64,000 nt of DNA, from the NCBI GenBank assembly GCA_003550325.1, contig QKWP01000651.1, positions 89,576 to 153,575 on the forward strand. The letters are read 5' to 3'. A program made the position numbers and the translations under genes. This document shows positions 23,765-36,001 of this stretch, in pieces. This DNA is from Gigaspora rosea. Taxonomy: Eukaryota; Glomeromycota; Glomeromycetes; Diversisporales; Gigasporaceae. The first letter of the stretch is position 1. Each line of letters opens with the position of its first letter. The notes beneath the pieces are model-generated. The model worked only from the letters and a program-made list of their open reading frames with translations. It did not search any database and was not told where the DNA came from.

Positions 23765-24335
23765 GTGGCTGCGATAGCAGTGCAAGTGTTTTGTGTTTGG
23801 TAATTAGTAGTATGAGGACCTTATGTTGCAATTAGGCTCCACGATAGCAATAGCATTGCAAGGACCACATGTTGTAAATTAGGCTCCGCAGCTAATGGGA
23901 TAGTACAAGGATCTCATATTTAATGATTAGGCTCCGCAGCTGCAATAGCAGTGCAAGGACCTCATGTTGTAATTAGGCTCCATGGATCCAATAGCAGTGT
24001 AAGGACCTCAGATTGATAATCAGCTCCACAGCTAGAATAGCTGCAATAGCAGTGCAAAGACCTCATGTTGTGATTAGGCTCCGCAGCTGCAATAGTAGTG
24101 CAAGGACCTCATGTTTTGATTAGGCGCAATAGCAGTGTAAGGACCTCATCCTGTGATTAGGCTCCGTGGTTGCAATAGCAGTGCAATAACCTCAGGTTGT
24201 GATTAGGCTCCGTGGCTGCAATAGCAGTGCAAGGACCTCATGCTGTGATTAGTCTCCGTGGATGCAATAGCAGTGCAAGGACCTCATGCTGTGATTAGGC
24301 CCCATGGCTGCAATAACAGTGCAAGGATCTATGGG
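23765..24335 (+). repeat. 46-bp minisatellite, block 1
   Basis: About twelve tandem units of roughly 46 bp contain GCAATAGCAGTGCAAGGACC, TCATGTTGTGATTAGGCTCC and GTGGCT. The GC content is clearly above the surroundings. A related array in the opposite orientation lies at 63570-63885. Degenerate first units may reach back to about 23690. Confidence 0.85.
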
Positions 24336-24427
24336 TAAGTAACAATACTCATATCACAATATAACACTAATAACCGATTCTCATTACAGCTATGTGAATT
24401 CTTCTTGTTAACATTCACACATTGATG

Positions 24428-24521
24428 CCAAATGACCTGAAATGACCCAAATGACTCAAATAACCAATGACCGGTCATTGGGTCATTTCAAGAATGAAAT
24501 GACCTATTGGGTCATTTGAAT
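24428..24521. repeat. Short inverted repeat with AATGACC motifs
   Basis: AAATGACCCAAATGACTC and its neighbours are mirrored by GGTCATTTCATTC and GGGTCATTTG around the palindrome AATGACCGGTCATT at about 24461-24474. It could fold into a hairpin and may be a minimal foldback element. Confidence 0.5.
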
Positions 24522-24799
24522 TTTATTGGTGGAAATAACAATTAATTAAAACATGATTAAATTATGAAATTCGAAGTCAACAATAATTCAAAATATAAAT
24601 ATTTAATACTCACGCCAAGAATTGATTAATTTATAATCTTTTAAGTCCATTTGCTCCAGTTCTCAAAAGTAATATTTACCTTTAAACAAAAGCCGGGTTG
24701 TCCTGTGCTAAATTACTGTGATTGATTTCAAAAACTCCGTGATCACATACGTTAAGAATCTTACCTAGTGATTGGCGTCGTAATTCAAATCATGAATGT

Positions 24800-25345
24800 A
24801 GTAATGTAATAATTATTTACTACAAAAAGTAGTAATTGTAATAATATTTACTACATGTAGTAAATATTATTACATGTAGTAAATATTATTATATATAATT
24901 TTTATTACCATAAGTAAGGGATGGCTAAAGCCAGGTGCGTTTATATGTTTTTGATTATTTAATTAAAATTAGGGTAAGGGTTAGTTAGGGGTTAGGGTTA
25001 GGGCTTGACTTATAAGTAAAATTGTCTTCCCGACATTTTTTATTAATGCTCCTAGACAGGTTTAGGCACTCGTTTTTTGTATTTTCGGCATTCTTCACTT
25101 TTTTTTCTTTGTTTTTGTCTCGTCGGGCTGATCCGTAAAGATCAAATTTTATGATTTGATTGGCTTTATATCACGTGAACGCACCTGGCTTTAGACGATC
25201 CCCATAAGTAGTAAATATTACTACATGTAGTATTTATTACTACATGTAGTAAATATTACTACAATTACTATATGTAGAATTTATTACTACAAGTAGTATT
25301 TATTACTACAAGTAGTATTTACTACTACATGTAGTATTTATTAAA
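24800..25345. repeat. Palindromic TACTACATGTAGTA tandem repeat, interrupted by a MITE
   Basis: Both sides of the insertion at 24917-25203 consist of repeated ACTACATGTAGTAAATATT and variants. The array is self-complementary, so it could extrude cruciforms. Confidence 0.75.
24917..25203. mobile_element. hAT-like MITE inserted in the palindromic repeat
   Basis: The left terminus has GGCTAAAGCCAGGTGCGTT. The right terminus, reverse-complemented, has CGTCTAAAGCCAGGTGCGTT. Direct repeats CATAAGTA (24909-24916 and 25203-25210) flank it; 7 bp are certain and the eighth depends on where the element ends. The interior carries TTAGGG-like runs near 24980-25000 and the phrase CCCGACATTTTTTATTAATG, shared with 9762-10015. 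No coding capacity. Confidence 0.8.
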
Positions 25346-25379
25346 AACTACAATAAAGAAATATACTAATTCTTTTATT

Positions 25380-26220
25380 TTTTCTGTCATTCTTTTACGA
25401 TATCAGTGATCTCTTTTAATAAAACATATAATTACTGCAATCGATTGATTTTACAATAGGTCACTTATATTAAAAAAGATCCGAATTCAGTATTATTTTC
25501 TATTTGAATAAAACAACGCAAAATATCTTGTTAACTTTCTAGTGACCGATTTAGAATGTTCACATATTAATACTTGCGGGGGACCTACTAGTAAAACTTT
25601 GATCGATATATCTCACGATCTAGTGATTCCAAAATCATCAAAATACTATCAGTAGATCACAAGATACTATTAATCTTTACTAATAAAACAAGTGTCACAC
25701 CCGTAGTTTTTCTACTGCTATATTAGCTAATGTATTAATCCACAACTGGTTTCTGAATATTTAATAGCAATAGAATCGAATAGGAGAAATAAATTTTGAC
25801 ATCAAACTTTAATTTCATTGCAAAACTTAATTTAAGGGAAACCTGATTTCAGGTTTTTAAAAATCATCGATGATTTTGAAACTACTTATTGTATATCCAT
25901 TTTATCGAGACATTGTATGTATTAGCGTTAGATCATTTTTTTAAATCAAAAAATAGCGACTCGTCAAACTCGGATTAAATAATTTCGTCGCGGGTCTAAC
26001 TTGATAATTTATAATTTTAGATATAAATATTTAAATCGGATCATCTCAATTTTGCTCTTGATTTGAGTTCTTTATTTTCTAGGCCAGAAAAACCGGCTCA
26101 TTATATAAATAGACAATAATGCTAAAACCAAGCAAATCAATTCGTAATTAAATTTTTAAAAAAATAAAAAGCTCTATTCATAACAATTTCCAACTTAAAT
26201 ATAATTTTTTTTATATATTA
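25380..26220 (-). repeat. Truncated SLR-kinase unit: 3' flank only
   Basis: The segment matches the spacer downstream of the kinase copies, for example TTTTACGATATCAG with TCTCTTTTAATAAAA, the TACTAGTAAAA phrases, TAATAGCAATAGAAT and CAGAAAAACCGGCTCATTA. Homology stops where the kinase 3' end would begin, and satellite sequence takes over. Confidence 0.75.
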
Positions 26221-26225
26221 ACTAA

Positions 26226-27370
26226 TGCGATATGTGGCGCATTCGCGCCACCCATCTAATATACAGTCATTAAAATTGAGTTAGTATTAGAATTTCACAA
26301 TTTTACTATAAATTATGATTAAAAAATTCTGTTGCTGTATTTTTCGTTATTCGGTTACCACATTATGTAGTTAAAGTTCAATAAGTTGCATCAGAGCTAT
26401 CATCACCAATACAGTATGCATAGTATTAAAAGTTAATTTAGTATTGGGATTCTGATTTCTATGTAAAAAAAAAAAACAGTTACAAAATGTACCCACTATT
26501 CCAGTGACCCAGTGTTTGGTTAAAGTTGTGTCAGAATTATTATGATTTACTGTAAAGAATACTGTTACAGAATTTATTGGCTAATGCGATACATACAGTA
26601 GTTAAGGCCATGCAAAGTTGATTGCATTTTGCATTACCTGTGAAACATTTTTTCAATTTCTCAATTTTTTTTCCTTCAGATTCTAATTGCATTGAAATTA
26701 TGTCAGTTACAAAACTTGCATGCCATTACAGTACAATGAAAGGTGATTTAGTTGAACCAGAATTATTATGATTCTATTATGAGTTAAAAAAATTCTGTTA
26801 TAATCTTACTTGATACATAATACATGATTAAGGTTGTTAATTTGCATTGAAATTGTGATTTCTATCATGAATTGCTGTAAAAATTCTGTTACAAAGTTCC
26901 TTTGCTATTTAGTGATTACAGTATGTAGTTAAAAATTGAGTCAATTTGCATTAAGGGCATTGTTAGTTACTGTAAAAAATTTATTTACAAACCTTACTTG
27001 TAATTCCAGTGGCATGCAGCATGTAATTATGAATATGCCATTGGGTTTATATCAGTAATGACAAAAAGGCAATTTGTTTGTATTAGAATTATTACAATTT
27101 CTATTATGAATTATTATAAAAAATTCTGTTACAAACTTATTCAACAGATAATATGTTTTAAGGTTGAATTTGCATCAAAATTATTGTGGCTTTTATCAAA
27201 AATTACTATAAAAACTTTTCATACAAAACTTGCTCATTATTCTAATAATTTAATAATTACAATATGTGGTTAGGGTTGAGTTAGTTCTTGTTGAAATTAT
27301 TATAGTTTCTATCATGAGGTGCAGTTATAAAACCTTACCATTCTGATGATACACAGTATGTAACTCACTT
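26226..27370 (+). repeat. Degenerate ~110-bp satellite, block 2, with a GC hairpin at its left edge
   Basis: About ten diverged units carry the phrases of block 1 (ACTGTAAAGAATACTGTTAC, GGCTAATGCGATACATACAG, AAAACTTACTCACT). The first unit has GTGGCGCATTCGCGCCAC inserted, a strong hairpin, followed by CCATCTAAT. The frame at 27058-27273 is repeat-derived. Confidence 0.7.
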
Positions 27371-29818
27371 ATACATGTATTAACATTATTTAAAGATACA
27401 AAGTGTGCATAACAAGCAGAAGTGATTTTTTAAATCTAAAAGATACAATGTGCATGTAATAAACAAAAGTTGATTTTTTTTAAATATATGACAACTGATT
27501 ATTAATTTATGGTAATAGACAAATTACAAATTATGACAAATCTATTACAACATTAACATGCAAATTATCAAATGTTACAATAATTGCAGATTTAAATGGT
27601 ATTGTCTTATCATTTTATTTTAAATCCTAATTACAATTTTGGATATAGACAATCAAAAATGGCAAAGTGCAATTAATTTTTTTTATTCTTACTATTAAGC
27701 AGCACCAATTACTATTTATTATACACTCATATAAGAAGTTACCATAGTGCACTGACCAAAAGACCTGGGGTCTAATGCATTCTACCCATCAAAAAACTTA
27801 CAAAGCAGGTCTGTGCTACAAGAAAAAAAATTTTAAGCATTTACACATTTCACACTTACAATAAGCAGTCTAAAAATTTAAAAAAATCTATATTTAATTA
27901 ATAGAGATCTTGTACTTTGCACTGGATATATTGCAATGGGGATATTGAAAAAGAGTACTTTGATTAGTGCACTAGAGTAGTAGATAATTAATCTTATGTT
28001 TTTATCTATTGAGGAGCAATTGTTCTTGTTCTTCACTTGTCCTTGCACTTAACTTTTTGTTGCATTTGTTCTTGAACTTGAGACCATTACACTAGAAACC
28101 AGTAACTGGTATAAGTATGAAGCTCATAATTTTATAGCTCTAGCCCAGAAAAGTCTTGTTATGTATATCATACATAGATCAAATTTTTCAGGGGCATTAC
28201 ATCTGGAAAATACCAAGCCTATATTTTGGAAGTAAAAAAGAATTAATAAATTTCTCAACCAAGATTAATTTAATAGCGATAAATATCCTGATGGGTTATT
28301 TTTGAAATCTGATAACCCTTTGAGAATGAAATTATAATTCAACCACAATTCGCTGAGCATTAATATGTACTTCAGCTTGTACTCTCGACTAATATTACAA
28401 CTTGTTTTTTTTATTTTTATACTTGATAAAATCTTTGATTAGGGTGTTCGCAAGCAGATCCATCAATACGATTAGCTAGTGATCAAGATGTTGTTCAAAT
28501 AACTTCGATTAATTGTGAGGTTAACGCGATTAATCGAAGAACCACTTGTTAAAAATTGATTGTGTGAAATGTGGATTTTAAATTTTTGCCAATCATCTAG
28601 ATTTTATTTATAGAAATGATAGCTCATTTGGTTAATAATTAAAGATATGTCGTGATTCTTCAAATTCCTTCAAGTAAGATTTCATAATGACAACATTTCA
28701 AAAAATGCATTAAAAGTCATTCTTTCCAATGACTAACATTAAATAAAATTAACGTTGACGAAATGTATTACCATTAAAAACTTTTCCTCATTTATCATAA
28801 GTCCCGTCGACGAATAATCATTGTTTGCCTCAGTGAGTGCCACTAAAAATTTATCTCAATTTTTTTTTATTTATTCAATCATTTTTTTACGATATCATTT
28901 TTTAATAAAAATATAATTACTGTAATCGACATATTAAAAGAAATCCGAGTTCGGTATGATTTTCTATTTGACCAAAACAAATGCTAATTACTGAATTATC
29001 TTTATCATCATTTTCTAGTGACCGATTTCAGAATGTTATACATATGGCTAATATTTACGGGGGACCTTAATACCTAAACACTTGGTTTTACTAGTCTTTA
29101 CTAGTAAAATAATATCTCGTGATCTAGTGATCATCTTTTGATATGTTCGTACGTAAGTTAGTAGTAAAACAAAGTGATCAAGAACTAAAGTTCCACTTAT
29201 TCTTTTCAATTGTTTCTTTTACTGTTATATCTAATATATTAATGCATAAATGCTTTCCGATTATTTAATAGCAATAGAATTGAATAAAAGAAATAAATTT
29301 TTGACAAGTTTTAAATTCACTACAAATCTTAATTTGGTTCTTAAGAATCTACTGAGGATTTTGAAACTGTACTACCATTTTTACGTATTAACGTTAGATA
29401 ATTTTTTTAGAGCGAAAAATAGCAATCAGTCAAAGTCGGATTAAATATTTTCGACCCGAGTTTAGCTTGATAATTTATACTTTTAAATTGGAAATTATCT
29501 TAGTTATGATATAAATATTTAAATCAGAACATCTCGGATTTATTTCAACCAATTTCTCAATCTTGTTCGTGATTTGAGTTCTTTATTTTCTACGCCAGAA
29601 AAACCGACTCAACTCGTAATTAAATTTTTAGAAATAGTTAATATGAATTTTTTTAATATATTAATAATTTCAAAAACATGCAAATAAAAGTTTGTTTACT
29701 AAAACAATATTATAAAACTATTATTTCAAAATATATTAAAGTTTTATCGTATACTTGCATTTAAAAGATTTATTTACCTTGTTTTTGCACTTTTTTTTAT
29801 TTTAATCTTATCAATTCG
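27371..29818. other. Spacer downstream of kinase C
   Basis: I see nothing recognisable in 27371-28235. From about 28240 the sequence matches the spacer before kinase D (from about 41930), for example CCTGATGGGTTATTTTTGAA and CAAATTCCTTCAAGTAAG. From about 28800 it also matches the unit A and B spacers. The frame at 29250-29444 lies in this repeated spacer. Confidence 0.6.
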
Positions 29819-31162
29819 TTATTGTAAATCTACAACATTCAATTTATTCAATTCACTAGCTATTAAATATATTATAATTAATAAAGAATAAAATTAATTT
29901 ACTTTATATTATAAATATAAATTACCGTGATAAGAGGACGTAGTAAATTCAATAAATTTGCTTTTATAACTATCATCAGAACTATCAGAACCATCAGAAC
30001 CATCAGAACCATCAGAACCATCAGAACCATCAGAATATGATTGTATATGTATACTTTTGTTTTTTAATATTTCATCTGATTTAGTCAATTCCAATAAAAT
30101 ATTTTTGTCATTTTGCCATTCTGTAAGAAGTTCAGTGATTTTTTGTGCTGATGGACGTTTTATCGGATCTCTTTCCCACCATTTTTTCATTTAATTTATA
30201 TAACATTGTGGTGTATTCTCTATAATTCTTGGTCGTAAATTCTCTCGACATATTTTGAATTGAAGCTGTGATCCAAATTCTTGATTATAACTCACGGATT
30301 TTCCATATAAAATTTCCCACATAATAATTCCAAATGAATACATATCTGATGCTGTTGTATATTTTTCCCCATCTAAAACTTCTGGTGCTATATATGTTAA
30401 AATACCATAAATTCCACGTCTTTCCGCATTTAATATTTTAGTGGTTGTTATTGAAAGTCCCAAGTCTGCAACATAAGCACTATGTAAATTGTCTTGCAGA
30501 ATATTACCACTATGCAAATCTCGATGAATAAGTCCTTGAGAATGAATCATTTGAAGATCAGAAGTAATACAATGTAATAATGTCAATTTATCAATCCAAT
30601 TAATTTGTGATACAGAGCAAAGATTTTGACGTAAGGATCCCATTGATGCATATTCCAAGACAAGAATATAATCTTCAGAAAATTCATCTTTTGATATTCC
30701 ATAACACTTTAAAAATGATGGATGCTTAGATCCAATATTACAGTATGCCTTTAACTTTAATATTAAACCAAATCATATATTTAATTAGTAAATGTTATGA
30801 AAAAATAAATACAATCATAAATTAAAACTACCTCTTGTATAAATCCTTCAGCACAAGATCTTGATCCATGCAGTAATTTAAGTGCAACTTCTCTCCATGC
30901 ATATGTTTTGTAATCAGCCCACTTAGCATAAAATACTGTTGCAAATCCACCTTGTCCTATTTTTTTGGAAACAGTAAGTTCTTTAAAAGGAATCCAAGAT
31001 AATGGATACTCTTCTTCAAATAATAATTTTTTTACGTCATCATCAATATTAGAATTATCATTTGTCCGTTCATTTGTAGCTAAAAAAAGTTAATTAGTAA
31101 ATTTAAATTATGTAACTCAAATATAAATGTAATGATTATTGTTATTTTAAATTACCCAACAT
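29819..31162 (-). pseudogene. TKL-type protein kinase, unit C, premature stop
   Basis: Exon layout as in unit B: 31162-31156 (ATGTTGG), 31079-30832 and 30754-29926, then a last exon whose acceptor has changed to AATAG (from 29859). Motifs kept are IGQGGFATVF, VALK, HRDLHSGN, VADLGLS, APEVL and RDPIKRPSAQ. A TTA-to-TAA change at 30191-30193 stops translation after QCYIN in the C-lobe, and the next conserved Cys is Trp. The Ser-Asp-Gly tract is expanded: the third exon is 36 nt longer than in B and D through extra copies of a 9-bp SDG unit (about 29968-30035). A one-base deletion near 29822 ends the last exon early. The truncated product would lack the end of the kinase domain. Confidence 0.85.
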
Positions 31163-31248
31163 TTTATTTCCCCTGATTATCATTAAAAAAAGAAAATTGT
31201 AAAAATTATTGATACGATAAAAAAAAAACATAAAAATAAATAGATTAT

Positions 31249-34200
31249 TTACATTTGATACCAATAATTAGCCTTTTGTAAATCTCTTGATGTTCCAATT
31301 CCATTTCGAAAATAATAAGCAACTTGAAATATTCCGTTAATATACCTCATTTCGGCAGATTTTTGATAATATATGAATGCCTTATGCTCATCCTTTTCAA
31401 TCCCTATTCCATAATGATAACAACAACCAACTTGAAATACTCCACGGTCATATCCCATTTCTGCAGATTTTTGATAATAAATGGATGCCTTATGAAAATC
31501 CCGTTCAACCCCTATTCCATCTCGATAACAGGTTCCAAGGTTATAAATTGCAATAGAATTTCCCAACTCAGCAGATTTTTGATAATGAATGAATGCCTTA
31601 TGTTCATTCTTAACAATCCCTATTCTATGTTGATAACAATATCCAATTATATTTATTGCAACAGCGTTTCCCATATTAGCAGATTTTTGATAATGAATGA
31701 ATGCCTTATGTTCATCCTTTTCAATTCCTATTCCATAATGATAACAACGTCCAATGCTATAAATTACAGTAGCATTTCCCATCTCAGCAGATTTTTGATA
31801 ATGAATGAATGCCTTATGTTCATCCTTTTCAATGCCTATTCCATAAATATAACAAAATCCAAGGTCATTTATTGCACTATCATTTCCCATTTCAGCGGAA
31901 TTTTGATAGTGAATGAATGCCTTATGTTCATCCTTTTCAATTCCTATTCCATGTTGATAACAACGTCCAAGGCTATAAATTGCAGTAGTATTTCCCATCT
32001 TAGCAGATTTTTGATAATGACTGAATGCATTATGCTCATCCTTTTCAATTCCTATTCCATCTTGATAACAACGTCCAAGGCTATAAATTGCAGTAGCATT
32101 TCCCATCTCAGCAGATTTTTGATAATGAATGAATGCCTTTTGTTCATCCTTTTCAATACCTATTCCATAATTATAACAATATCCAAGGTCATTTATTGCA
32201 CTATCATTTCCCATCTCAGCAGATTTTTTATAATAAATGAATGCCTTATGTTCATCCTTTTTAATTCCTATTCCATCTTGATAACAACGTCCAAGGCTAT
32301 GAATTGCAATAGCATTTCCCATCTCAGCTGATTTTTTATAATGAATGAATGCCTTATATTCATTCTTTTCAATTCCTATTCCATAATGATAACAGTATGC
32401 AATTTGACATATTGCAGTAGCATTTCCCATCTTGGCAGATTTTTGATAATGAATGAATGCCTCATGTTCATCCTTTTCAATTCCTATTCCATCTAGATAA
32501 CAACGTCCAAGGTTATATATTGCAGTAGCATTTCCCATCTCAGCAAATTTTTTGATAATGACTGAATGCCTTATGCTCATCCTTTTCAATTCCTATTCCA
32601 TCTTGATAACAACGTCCAAGGTAATATATTGCAGCATCATCTCCCATCTCAGCAGATTTTTGATAATGAATGAATGCCTTATGCTCATCCTTTTCAATTC
32701 CTATTCCATCTTGATAACAACGTCCAAGGTTATATATTGCAGCAGCATTTCCCATCTCAGCAGATTTTTGATAATGAATGAATGCCTTATGTTCATCCTT
32801 TTCAATTCCTGTTCCATGATCATAACAATATCCAAGGCCATTTATTGCAGCAGCATTTCCCATCTCGGCAGATATTTGATAATGAATGAATGCCTTATGT
32901 TCATCCTTTTTAATTCCTATTCCATCTTGATAACAACGTCCAAGCCTATAAATAGCAGTAGCATTTCCCATATTGGAAGATTTTTTATAATGAATGAATG
33001 TCATATATTCATTCTTTTCAATTCCTATTCCATAATGATAGCAGTATGCAATTTGACATATTGCAGTAGCATTTCCCATCTTGGCAGATTTTTGATAATG
33101 AATGAATGCCTTATGCTCATCCTTTTTAATTCCTATTCCATCTAGATAACAACGTCCAAGGTTATATATTGCAGTAGCATTTCCCATCTCAGCAAATTTT
33201 TGATAATGACTGAATGTCCTATGCCCATCCTTTTCAATTCCTATTCCATCTTGATAACAACGTCCAAGTTTATATATTGCAGCAGCATCTCCCATCTCAG
33301 CAGATTTTTGATAATAAATGAATGCCTTATTTTCATCCTTCTCAATTCCTATTCCATCTTGATAACAACGTCCAAGGTTATATATTGCAGTAGCATGTCC
33401 CATCTCAGCATATTTTTGATAATGAATGAATGATTTACGTTCATCCTTTTCAATTCCTATTCCATCTTGATAACAATGTCCAAGGCTATAAATTGCAGTA
33501 GCATTTCCCATCTCAGCAGATTTTTGGTAATGAATGAATGCCTTATGTTCATCCTTTTTAATTCCTATTCCATCTTGATAACAACGTCCAAGGTTATATA
33601 TTGCAATAGCATTTCCCATTTCAGCAGATTTTTGATAATGAATGAATGCCTTATGTTCATCCTTTTCAATTCCTATTCCGTGTTCATAACAATATCCAAG
33701 GCCATTTATTGCAATAGCATTTCCTATTTCAGCAGATTTTTGATAATGAATGAATGCCTTATGTCCATCCTTTTCAACTCCTATTCCATGTCTATAACAG
33801 TATCCAAGGCTATATATTGCAGCAGCATTTCCCATCTCAGCAGATTTTTGATAATGAATGAATGCCTTATGTTCATCCTTTTTAATTCCTATTCCATAAT
33901 GATAACAGCATCCAATTTGATTTATTGCATAAGAATTTCCCATCTTGGCAGATTTTTGATAATGAATGAATGCCCTATGTTCATTCTTTTTAATTACTAT
34001 TCCATCTTGATAACAATGTCCAAGGTTATATATTGCAGTAGCATTTCCCATTTCAGCAGATTTTTGATAATAAATGAATGCCTTATGTTCATCCTTTTCA
34101 ATTCCTATTCCATGTTCATAACAGTATCCCAGGTCATTTATTGCAATAGCGTTTCCAATTTCAGCAGATTTTTGATAATGAATGAAAGCCTTATGTCCAT

Positions 34201-35245
34201 CCTTGTCAACTCCTATTCCATTATGATAACAGTATCCAAGGTTATATATTGCATCAACATTTCCCATCTCAGCAGATTTTTGATAATGAATGAATGCCTT
34301 ATATTCATCCTTTTCAATTCCTATTCCATTTTGATAACAACGTCCAAGGTTATATATTGCATCAGCATTTTCTATCTCAGCAGATTTGTGATAATGAATG
34401 AATGCCTTATGTTTATCCTTTTCAATTCCTATTCCATCTTGATAACAACGTCCAAGGTTATATATTGCATCAGCATTTCCCATCTTGGCAGATTTTTGAT
34501 AATGAATGAACGCCTTATGTTCATCCTTTTCAATTCCTTTTCCATCTTGATAACAACGTCCAAGACCATATATTGCATCAGCATTTCCCATCTCAGCAGA
34601 TTTTTGATAATGAATGAGTGCCTTATGTTCGTCCTTTTCAATTCCTATTCCATCATGATAACAACGCCCAAGGTTATATATTGCATCAGCATTTCCCATC
34701 TCAGCAGATTTTTGATAATGAATGAATGCCTTATGTTCATTCCTTTCAATTCCTATTCCATCTTAATAACAACGTCCAAGGTTATATATAGCAGCAGCAT
34801 CTCCCATCTCAGCAGATTTTTGATAATGAATGAATATCTTATGTTCATTCTTTTCAATTCCTATTTCATCTTGATAATAGCGTTCAAAGTTATGTATTGC
34901 AGCTACATTTCCCATCTTGGCAGATTTTTGATAATGAATGAATGCCTTATGTTCATCCTTTTCAATTCCTATTCCATCATGATTACAATGTCCAAGGATA
35001 TATATTGCAGCAGGATTTCCCATCTCAGCAGATTTTTGATAATGAATGAATGTCTTATGTCCATCCTTTTCAATTCCTATTCCACGTCGATAACAGTGTC
35101 CAAGATTATATATTGCAGTAACATTTCCCATCTCAGCAGATTTTTGATAATGAATGAATGCTTTATGTTCATCCAATTCAACACCTATCCCATGATGATA
35201 ATTGTATCCAAGATCATTTATTTCAGTTGAGTTTTTATTTCCCAT
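31249..35245 (-). pseudogene. Giant Sel1-like repeat protein, unit C, about 37 repeats, two lesions
   Basis: The ATG at 35245 (MGNKNSTEINDLGYNYHHG) opens about 37 tandem 36-residue Sel1-like repeats over 4 kb, ending in the shared TSRDLQKANYWYQM. Consensus is GNATAIYNLGRCYQDGIGIE plus KDEHKAFIHYQKSAEM. Two lesions interrupt it: CAA to TAA at 34763-34765 (C-Y-stop-D-G) and extra bases in a T-run near 32547 that shift the frame. The three open pieces are about 160, 719 and 446 codons. Higher-order duplications of six repeats (about 648 bp) and four repeats (about 432 bp) show recent expansion by unequal exchange. SLR proteins act as solenoid scaffolds; partners are unknown. The long plus-strand frames here are antisense shadows of the repeat. 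Confidence 0.87.
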
Positions 35246-36001
35246 TTTTTGATGTGCAAGAAGTCTGAAAACCACAATTACTCTATATAGAGACAAAATA
35301 TAAACGGTGGAATTAAATACTGCATTCCAGTGTAATTTGAATTCATATTACAAGCAGATTATCAAGTAGCATTTCTTAAAATTATCGACTTCAATAAGAT
35401 GTTTACATGCAAAATTTATTGGTCTTAATATTTTAAGGATAGATTAAATTTCAATGGTTATATTTTGTCTTTATAAAGGAATTTCGCAGATCAGTATGGT
35501 ATACTCTTTTTTTTTAGAATCTATACTATACTGATCATCAATTATATCAGATATATAATAGCTGATCAGTATAATACGGTTATATCTACACCCCTATAAG
35601 GAATGATTGTGGTTTTAAATTTCTTGCACCGTACTGTACATTGTCGCACAAAAATCAGGAAACAGAAAGCATGATTCATTGGGGTATGCGATATACGTAC
35701 TACCATATCAAAGATTGACCCTATGCGTTGATGATAGTCACGCTAGGGTTATTATCGCGAGGATCAGTTTGTGGCTTGAATGAAAAGAGGTTATATGAAA
35801 AGGACAATAGTTATGCATGTGCATGCATGTGATAATGGTTATAGATGTACATTGTGATAAAGATTATCAAAGATTATAAAGATACATGTGGGAGTAAATT
35901 GTGAATCTCAGCTTTCTTACTTCGCTTGTCTTGTTCACTTTTCTCTTTCTGCCCGATTACAATCTGGCTCTTTTGTGTGTTAGACCCACCCCTCCCACCT
36001 A
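35246..36001 (-). promoter_or_regulatory. 5' flank of SLR unit C, shared with unit D
   Basis: This flank is nearly identical to 47366-47936 plus 53773-53945 of unit D. It contains a strong imperfect palindrome, GATCAGTATGGTATAC...TATACTATACTGATC (about 35494-35541), repeated again as GATCAGTATAATAC near 35565. It also holds a TGCATGCATG run at 35821-35830. It probably holds the promoter, but no start site can be placed from sequence. Confidence 0.4.

Noticed and set aside
33467..35230. Plus-strand open frames of up to 587 codons across the SLR genes (also 31324-33145 and 45634-47092)
   Set aside because: They are antisense to the Sel1-like repeats. The 108-bp unit lacks stops in that frame, so length follows from repetition. 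The translation is a hydrophobic repeat with no family resemblance.
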